NCBI GenBank assembly: GCA_900551235.1
Contig: URUU01000057.1
Span: forward strand, 1 to 11,261
DNA: 11,261 nucleotides
Origin: an uncultured Lachnospiraceae bacterium
Lineage (GTDB): Bacteria; Bacillota; Clostridia; Lachnospirales; Lachnospiraceae
Direction of reading: 5' to 3'
Part shown: positions 7,190 to 11,261 of the stretch, piece by piece
Layout: each line of letters opens with the position of its first letter
Numbering within the stretch: position 1 is the first letter of the stretch
Made by a program: the position numbers and the translations under genes
Notes under the pieces: generated by a model
What the model saw: the letters and a program-made list of their open reading frames with translations, nothing else
What the model was told of the DNA's origin: nothing
Database searches by the model: none

Positions 7190-7255
7190 CTCTCTTTTCT
7201 TCTTTCTGTCAGTCGGATATATACGCAGTTTCTTCTCGGTGGTTCTTCCATTTCC

Positions 7256-7639
7256 TTACATCGCATAAATCTGATCCATCAGATATTCAGCAGTCATGGA
7301 TCCATAGAAGAACTGGTCGATAAGACCGTTTTTCTTCGCATCCCGAATGTCTTTTGCCGCCTGTTTTTCTGTATTGGAATCCACGATGAAAGCAATTTTA
7401 CAGTCAGGACACACCCTCTTTACTTCATCCCGAAGCTTCATTCTTTCACAAAGCTTCCACGGAGTATAGCCCGTCACCTCCATGATAAGAACAAACGGTT
7501 TATAAAGCTTACAAAGTTCAACCGTATCTTTTGGAGACTCCGTACGGACTACATCAATCTCATAATCCGATTTTTTGAAGGCAGTCGCTACGGAATCCGC
7601 AAACAGAAAATTCTGCATATCAACCACTATTTTTCGCAT
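7256..7639 (-). CDS. Stand-alone receiver-like (pseudo-receiver) protein
   Basis: The protein has 127 residues, about the length of one CheY-like receiver domain, with no output domain. The start RKIVVDMQNFLFADSVATAF resembles the first strand and helix of response regulators. Only one of the usual two acidic residues is kept (D7; position 8 is Met). The strand that should carry the phospho-acceptor reads VLIMEVTGY, with Glu54 where Asp is expected. A later strand reads KIAFIVDSN, with Asp87-Ser88 near the Thr/Ser switch position. The conserved Lys is absent: the equivalent position is in QFFYGS. Glu in place of Asp can mimic phosphorylation, so it may be a constitutive or phosphorylation-independent adaptor. 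ATG at 7639 has AAAGGAGG with excellent spacing. It is the first gene of the envelope cluster and sits right after the two-component operon, although a terminator lies between them. The fold is assigned by pattern only. Confidence 0.65.
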   Translation of the reverse strand: MRKIVVDMQNFLFADSVATAFKKSDYEIDVVRTESPKDTVELCKLYKPFVLIMEVTGYTPWKLCERMKLRDEVKRVCPDCKIAFIVDSNTEKQAAKDIRDAKKNGLIDQFFYGSMTAEYLMDQIYAM

Positions 7640-7765
7640 CGAACCATCCTCCTTTCTTTCAGCGATATATCCGATGTGTCTGCTATATTTCTTTTTTTCT
7701 TTAGTCTAACAGAGAAAAATAGCTCTGTCTGTCCTCATAAATGTGGACAAATAAGCATTTTACAC
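7640..7765 (-). promoter_or_regulatory. Leader region of the envelope cluster with two inverted repeats
   Basis: This spacer separates the terminator of the two-component operon from the receiver-like gene and should hold the promoter of the downstream unit. Two inverted repeats lie close together: TGTCC-N10-GGACA (7730-7749) and ACAGAG-N8-CTCTGT (7709-7728). They could be operators, for example for the LuxR-type regulator next door, or RNA stems in the leader. The best promoter match downstream of them is weak: TTAGAC (7709-7704), a 16-base spacer, TATAGC (7687-7682). I see no SigW-type TGAAAC/CGTA pair. Confidence 0.4.
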
Positions 7766-7804
7766 AAAAAAATCGCTCTACCTAATAAAAAGCAGAGCAA
7801 TTTT
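7766..7804 (-). terminator. Rho-independent terminator of the two-component operon
   Basis: On the minus strand, 13 bases at 7804-7792 (AAAATTGCTCTGC) pair completely with GTAGAGCGATTTT at 7781-7769, including two G-U pairs, across a 10-base loop. The hairpin runs into seven consecutive T (7772-7766). It starts 28 bases after the response-regulator stop codon. The stem is flanked by A-runs on one arm, so weak activity on the plus strand is possible, but no plus-strand gene is present. Confidence 0.88.
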
Positions 7805-7832
7805 CACATCTAAATCCTATTTTATTTTCTTC

Positions 7833-8468
7833 TTATACGTCGAGCTGACTGCTCGGTACGACCAAGCGTTTGCTTACCGCCGCAACCATCAGGCGATTGC
7901 GGTTTGTGTATCCTGTTTTCTCTAACATCCGGTTGATATAGGTACGAACCGATGATTCTGCCACATGAAGCTTAGCCGCAATCTCGGCATTCGTCTTCCC
8001 TTCACACAACAAACGTAAGGTTTCCATTTCCTGATCGGAAAGGTCACAGGAAAGTGCTTTTCCAAGCTGCACAGCCGGCACCTTGTCCGGCCAGAAATTT
8101 TTACCTGCAAGTGTCCCTTCGATCACGCTAATAAGATCACCGGAAGGAGAATCCTTATACCAGAAGCTGTCCGCTCCTATTTTCCTTGCACGATCCAAAA
8201 ATCGTCCTTCTAACATGGAGGTCACCATTACGATCTTGATCCGTGGATAGTATTTTTTGATTGCTTCAGCCGCATCTAATCCATCCGAATCATTTTCTGT
8301 ACAAATATCCATCACCACCAGGTCAATATGCCCCTCACCACATCTCTGCAATGCTGCATCTGCCCGGGTCAGGGCAGATGCCACTTCACATTCTGTGCTT
8401 TTTTCTATGCAAGAGCACAAATACTTACGGGCAAGCATCTGATCTTCAACAATTAGTATTTTTTTCAC
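7833..8468 (-). CDS. LuxR/NarL-family two-component response regulator
   Basis: The protein has 211 residues. An N-terminal receiver domain (about 1-120) has acidic pair E8-D9, phospho-acceptor D54 in LVVMDI, T83 in IVMVTS and K105 in FWYKDS, so all catalytic positions are present. The C-terminal LuxR-type helix-turn-helix (about 143-205) has LSDQEMETLRLLCEGKTNAE and the recognition-helix region VAESSVRTYINRMLEKTG. It probably binds DNA after phosphorylation by the adjacent kinase. I chose GTG at 8468 (MKKILIVEDQ) because GGGAGG lies seven bases upstream of it. An ATG two codons earlier (8474) sits one base from that site and is a poor start. It is the last gene of its operon, 20 bases after the kinase stop. 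Likely targets are unknown; the leader repeats at 7709-7749 are candidates. Confidence 0.9.
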   Translation of the reverse strand: MKKILIVEDQMLARKYLCSCIEKSTECEVASALTRADAALQRCGEGHIDLVVMDICTENDSDGLDAAEAIKKYYPRIKIVMVTSMLEGRFLDRARKIGADSFWYKDSPSGDLISVIEGTLAGKNFWPDKVPAVQLGKALSCDLSDQEMETLRLLCEGKTNAEIAAKLHVAESSVRTYINRMLEKTGYTNRNRLMVAAVSKRLVVPSSQLDV

Positions 8469-8488
8469 TTTCATTCCTCCCTAACGTG

Positions 8489-9432
8489 TTAAATCTTAGG
8501 AATTTCTATTACCAAAGCAAACTCCGGAAAACTCTGTACGAGCATCCTTCCGCCTTCCGTTTCAATCCGGTGACGCAGATTGGTAAGTCCTCCACCTTCC
8601 CGGATTTCTCTTTCCGGAGGCTGTCCGTTATTATAGATCATCACGGTATAGCCGGTTTCATTTTCAAAAACATTTGCCTCCAGTTCTGTCGCTCTCGCAT
8701 ATTGAAGGGCATTATTCAGACATACCTGCATAGCAGCATACATCATCTCTGCTGCTTTTCCCGGTGGTTCCTTTCCTTCTATCTGCACAAGGACACCACT
8801 GCTTCTTGCACTGGCAAACAATTTCTCTTTTTCTGATAAATGTTCGACCTCCCGAAAAACAATATTCTTCTCCCATTCCCGCAGAACTGTTTCCACATCG
8901 ATCCCGCCGAAATCTCCAGAAAGATACTGCTTCATTACAATAATACTGGCTGCAAGATTATCATGCATAGCAGATTTTGCCGTCAAAAGTTCTTTCTCCC
9001 GGGCAATCTTCTCCACATTTTCAGATAACCTTTGCAGATGTTCTTCATCCTCGGCAAGCCTCTTATTTTCCTCAAAAAGCAGTCCGAGCACATGGCACAA
9101 TTCCGTAACATCCGCAGCTGTAAGCTGGATATAGGTTTCTCCATATCGATCCGTTACTTCTGTTTTCTCAAACTGCCATATGGTATTATCCGGAAAGCGA
9201 TAGGTACCCTCCATATTCGAAAGCTGCAGAATTCCTTCCGGGGGGTCGCAAGTGCCCGCTCAACTTCACCGAGATACTGCATATCACTTTCAAATAAATA
9301 ATGACTCAGACGATACATCTGCCTGTTGCAAAGAACAATACTTCCTCTGCTGTCAAAAAAGCAGATCGCCGTAGGAAGCTGGTCAAATCCTTCCTTGATA
9401 CGATTAAACCCAAAGCGCCTCAACCTACGCAT
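8489..9432 (-). pseudogene. PAS-like/histidine kinase gene interrupted by a one-base frameshift
   Basis: Two frames together spell one kinase. The first, from ATG 9432, gives 64 residues of a PAS-like sensor (FDQLPTAICFFDSRGSIVLC) and then goes off frame at a run of six C (9245-9240 on the minus strand). The second continues in the next frame as PEGILQLSNMEGTYRF and runs to 8489. It has a coiled-coil linker, an H-box with phospho-acceptor His in SAMHDNLAAS, an N-box (CLNNALQYARATE), a G1 region IYNNGQP and a G2 region GGGLTNLRHRIE. One extra C would restore a 314-residue soluble kinase. Left broken, the largest open piece is 8489-9214 (241 residues from an internal ATG), which still holds the kinase core. 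ATG 9432 overlaps the stop of the 7TM sensor gene by 8 bases and has GGAGAGGA upstream. The break may be a sequencing error, true loss, phase variation, or a slippage site. Confidence 0.78.
9240..9245 (-). repeat. Six-base C homopolymer at the kinase frameshift
   Basis: The minus strand reads GCGACCCCCCGGAAGG here. With seven C, the frame gives A-T-P-P-E-G-I-L and joins the two halves of the kinase. With six, the N-terminal half runs on for about 28 unrelated residues to a stop. A -1 slip of the ribosome on this run, or addition of one C by polymerase, would give the same joined product. Confidence 0.7.
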
Positions 9433-11050
9433 TATCCTCTCCTTCTATTGCTGTACGTATCAGCCACAATCCATCCTCCCTGTCGGCCGTTACCTCAGAA
9501 GAGATAATTGGGGACAAATCAGCCGCGCATTCTACAGACAGATTCATCTCCTGATCGGACACAGAAATAAACAGCGAATGCAGCTCATTTATCGTCATTT
9601 CCGTTACCGTTTTTAGCAGTTCGAACAAACGCACAACCTCTTTTGATGCTATCGGTTTTGTGGTTAAATAGACCGCACCACATTCAATTTTGCAGGAATT
9701 CATTGCACGTACCAGTTCATCGATCGTCAGCCTGAGTTCCTGCTGTGGAAGCTTTTCGTATTCCTGAGAAAGAAAATACAGATTCGCACTTCGCTTGATA
9801 TAAGTACCGAGCAACAGAATCTCTTTCATACACGCCTGCATTACCTCAGGCTTTGCATTCTTACACTGTTCAAGAAGTTCCTTTATCCTCCTCGCCTGGG
9901 TTTTGTGTTTTTCTTCCAGTTCATCATAAATACGGTTCTTTTCCGTTAGTTCGTATAGCTCCTTCTGCACAAGATAAGCATCCTTTAATTTCTTTTTGTT
10001 ACTCTCTCTTTTTCTTTTATTCTCATCAAGCTGCTTGCGAAGCTTGGTAAGGTGCTGCAAGTTATCTCCCCAGATGACAAAACCATCTTTAATCGGTGCC
10101 GAAGAGATGCGCATTCCATCCGGATAAACGATACTCTCCCCATCTTTTGGACATACCATATCCTCTCCTGCTGTGCGGGAACGAAGCAAAATCCGCCCAT
10201 TTTGATCTGCAATGCAGGAGGCAAGCGTTGTCGCCTCATATAACTCGACATACCCTGTGTTTGACTGTATCATACGGCAATGGATACAGCTTTCGTATAT
10301 TGCAGCATAAAAGAGACAAAACATTACATTCATATCTCCAAAAACATCACGGATGACCTGAAATCCCAAAAGATAAAGTGCTCCATACAAGAGCATCACG
10401 CAGCTCAAAACAAAAGGCATCATTCTCCGCTTTCCAATACTTGGAAGCCTTGTTTTTTTCAGCAGCTGAAATACTGAAAAAAATACACAGCCTATCATCC
10501 ATCCAACACTCACAAAATAAAGCGGACGATGGAAAAAGACTTTGTTATCCGGCACCCCAGGAATTCCGCTCGCAAACGAAAATACTTGCTGGTGGAAATC
10601 ATTTGTGATAACAGCCAGAAACAATGCTGTCGGAATCAGCGATAACAACCAGCTTTTTCTGGAAAGCTGATAATCTTCGGATTTTCCCAGAAAAATTGCA
10701 GTATATGCACCAAGCAGCGGAATAAAAAGAATCGGCAGGTAATAAAGATACCACAAATAACGTGCCACGGTCAGATCTGTAACCACCTCATATTTCAAAG
10801 TACGCAAAGTCAACCAGATAAGCATCAGAACATCCATCAAGCGAAGACAGTGCAGCACCGGTTTCTGAATAATCCGCTGATCCAGAGAATACCCCCACAA
10901 GACAAATAATAATAAATACAATGCGGCACGCACATAGCTTGGACAGTTCCCTCCTATATCAAACCATGCCAGCAGCCGGCAGGAATATGCTGCTATGATT
11001 ATCGCAAAAACAAAAAACATCAAATAAAGCTGTCTGGTGTTCCTTTTCAC
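9425..11050 (-). CDS. 7TM-type sensor protein with degenerate kinase-like C-terminus
   Basis: The protein has 541 residues. The N-terminal half has about seven or eight hydrophobic helices (roughly 8-27, 40-58, 70-83, 100-122, 136-150, 176-197, 212-231, 240-255). It includes VITNDFHQQVFSF at about 147-159, a landmark of the histidine-kinase N-terminal 7TM region. A short PAS-like segment (CIADQNGRILLRS) follows, then a long charged coiled coil (about 332-395). The C-terminal part resembles the dimerisation and ATPase halves of sensor kinases but lacks a recognisable H-box, N-box and Gly boxes. It therefore probably senses and transmits to the separate soluble kinase downstream rather than phosphorylating. 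I chose GTG at 11050 because AGGGAGG lies five bases upstream. A GTG at 11098 and an ATG at 11089 extend the frame by up to 16 residues but carry weaker sites. The stop overlaps the kinase ATG in ATGCGTAG. Confidence 0.82.
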   Translation of the reverse strand: MKRNTRQLYLMFFVFAIIIAAYSCRLLAWFDIGGNCPSYVRAALYLLLFVLWGYSLDQRIIQKPVLHCLRLMDVLMLIWLTLRTLKYEVVTDLTVARYLWYLYYLPILFIPLLGAYTAIFLGKSEDYQLSRKSWLLSLIPTALFLAVITNDFHQQVFSFASGIPGVPDNKVFFHRPLYFVSVGWMIGCVFFSVFQLLKKTRLPSIGKRRMMPFVLSCVMLLYGALYLLGFQVIRDVFGDMNVMFCLFYAAIYESCIHCRMIQSNTGYVELYEATTLASCIADQNGRILLRSRTAGEDMVCPKDGESIVYPDGMRISSAPIKDGFVIWGDNLQHLTKLRKQLDENKRKRESNKKKLKDAYLVQKELYELTEKNRIYDELEEKHKTQARRIKELLEQCKNAKPEVMQACMKEILLLGTYIKRSANLYFLSQEYEKLPQQELRLTIDELVRAMNSCKIECGAVYLTTKPIASKEVVRLFELLKTVTEMTINELHSLFISVSDQEMNLSVECAADLSPIISSEVTADREDGLWLIRTAIEGEDNA

Positions 11051-11065
11051 GAGTTCCTCCCTCTT

Positions 11066-11087
11066 GCCCGGCTCATCACCTCCGGGC
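11066..11087 (-). promoter_or_regulatory. Hairpin in the leader just before the 7TM sensor start
   Basis: GCCCGG and CCGGGC form a perfect 6-base-pair G/C stem around a 10-base loop that contains AGGTGATGAG. The stem ends about five bases before the AGAGGGAGG ribosome binding site of the GTG start at 11050. The loop itself carries an AGGTGAT ribosome-binding-like sequence. It may tune ribosome access, or steer initiation to GTG 11050 rather than to ATG 11089. Confidence 0.45.
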
Positions 11088-11102
11088 ATTTTTATCACCT
11101 AT

Positions 11103-11131
11103 AGTATAGTATAAGCTTCCTTTTGGCGCAA
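11103..11131 (-). promoter_or_regulatory. Possible second promoter of the two-component operon
   Basis: TATACT (11108-11103), 17 bases from TTGCGC (11131-11126), gives a good -10 and a weak -35. A second overlapping TATACT lies at 11113-11108. Transcription from here would begin close to 11096, beyond or at the upstream GTG, which would favour GTG 11050 as the translation start. Confidence 0.4.
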
Positions 11132-11157
11132 CTGCTTCCCCCGGATTAAAAAATAAA

Positions 11158-11187
11158 AGTATCGCCCATATCCCTTGATACCGTCAA
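11158..11187 (-). promoter_or_regulatory. Main predicted promoter of the two-component operon
   Basis: TTGACG (11187-11182), an 18-base spacer and GATACT (11163-11158) on the minus strand. The -35 and its surroundings (ATTTTTGCATTGACGGTA, 11196-11179) match 17 of 18 bases of the promoter at the other end of the window (82-65). The leader would be about 100 bases and contain the hairpin at 11066-11087. Confidence 0.55.
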
Positions 11188-11261
11188 TGCAAAAATTACA
11201 TCTCCTCCCCTTCAGGACACCATACCACCGAGCATTCCGCCTGCCCCACAGAGGATCCAGG
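11188..11261. other. Right edge: probable 3' end of an upstream gene, frame undecided
   Basis: Several minus-strand frames are open from the edge. One ends in a hydrophobic Gly-rich tail (WILCGAGGMLGGMVS) at a TGA at 11214-11212. Another ends at a TAA at about 11197. Neither is long enough to choose between. No terminator hairpin is visible before the promoter at 11158-11187. Confidence 0.3.

Noticed and set aside
8261..8836. Plus-strand open frame of 191 codons
   Set aside because: It is antisense to the response regulator and kinase genes, which have clear motifs; no ribosome binding site or recognisable domain.
11197..11212. GGGGAGGAGATGTAA on the minus strand, resembling a ribosome binding site and start
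   Set aside because: The ATG is directly followed by TAA and is too close to the purine run; at most it is the 3' end of an upstream frame.

Overview
The window looks like low-to-mid GC Firmicutes DNA, most probably from a gut Clostridia/Lachnospiraceae genome. The grounds are strong AGGAGG-type ribosome binding sites, several GTG starts, TTGAC-type promoters and the gene families present; the genus cannot be read from the sequence. Every gene I can support lies on the minus strand, so transcription runs from high to low coordinates. There are two main transcription units, plus edges of neighbouring genes.

Unit A (about 11187 down to 7766) is a split two-component system. It begins at one or two promoters (11158-11187 and 11103-11131). 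A 7TM-type membrane sensor with a degenerate kinase-like C-terminus (9425-11050) overlaps by 8 bases a PAS-like/histidine kinase gene (8489-9432). That kinase gene is broken by one missing C in a run of six. A LuxR/NarL-type response regulator (7833-8468) follows, and the unit ends at a clear Rho-independent terminator (7766-7804).

Unit B (7639 down to 116) is an envelope-associated cluster. Its order is: a stand-alone receiver-like protein with Glu at the phospho-acceptor position (7256-7639); an in-frame stretch resembling a sortase PKTG anchor (6998-7189); a lipoprotein (6056-6997); an SPFH protein with four C-terminal zinc ribbons (4538-5986); two tandem paralogous DUF3592-like membrane proteins (4032-4514, 3547-4011); a membrane protein with two zinc ribbons (2202-3509); an uncharacterised 30-residue protein (2056-2148); a TFIIB-type zinc-ribbon membrane protein (946-2040); and a TPM-domain membrane protein (116-934). 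The SPFH, zinc-ribbon and TPM trio corresponds to YdjI, YdjG and YdjH of the Bacillus subtilis SigW-controlled ydjFGHI operon, where they work with PspA (YdjF) in membrane stress. No pspA is visible here. The cluster may be an expanded PspA-less, or PspA-elsewhere, version of that membrane-associated complex.

At the left edge a promoter (44-73) and ribosome binding site lead into a gene that starts at base 8 and leaves the window. This promoter and the one for unit A share 17 of 18 bases around the -35, which hints at common control. No RNA genes, CRISPR arrays, IS elements or phage genes were seen.
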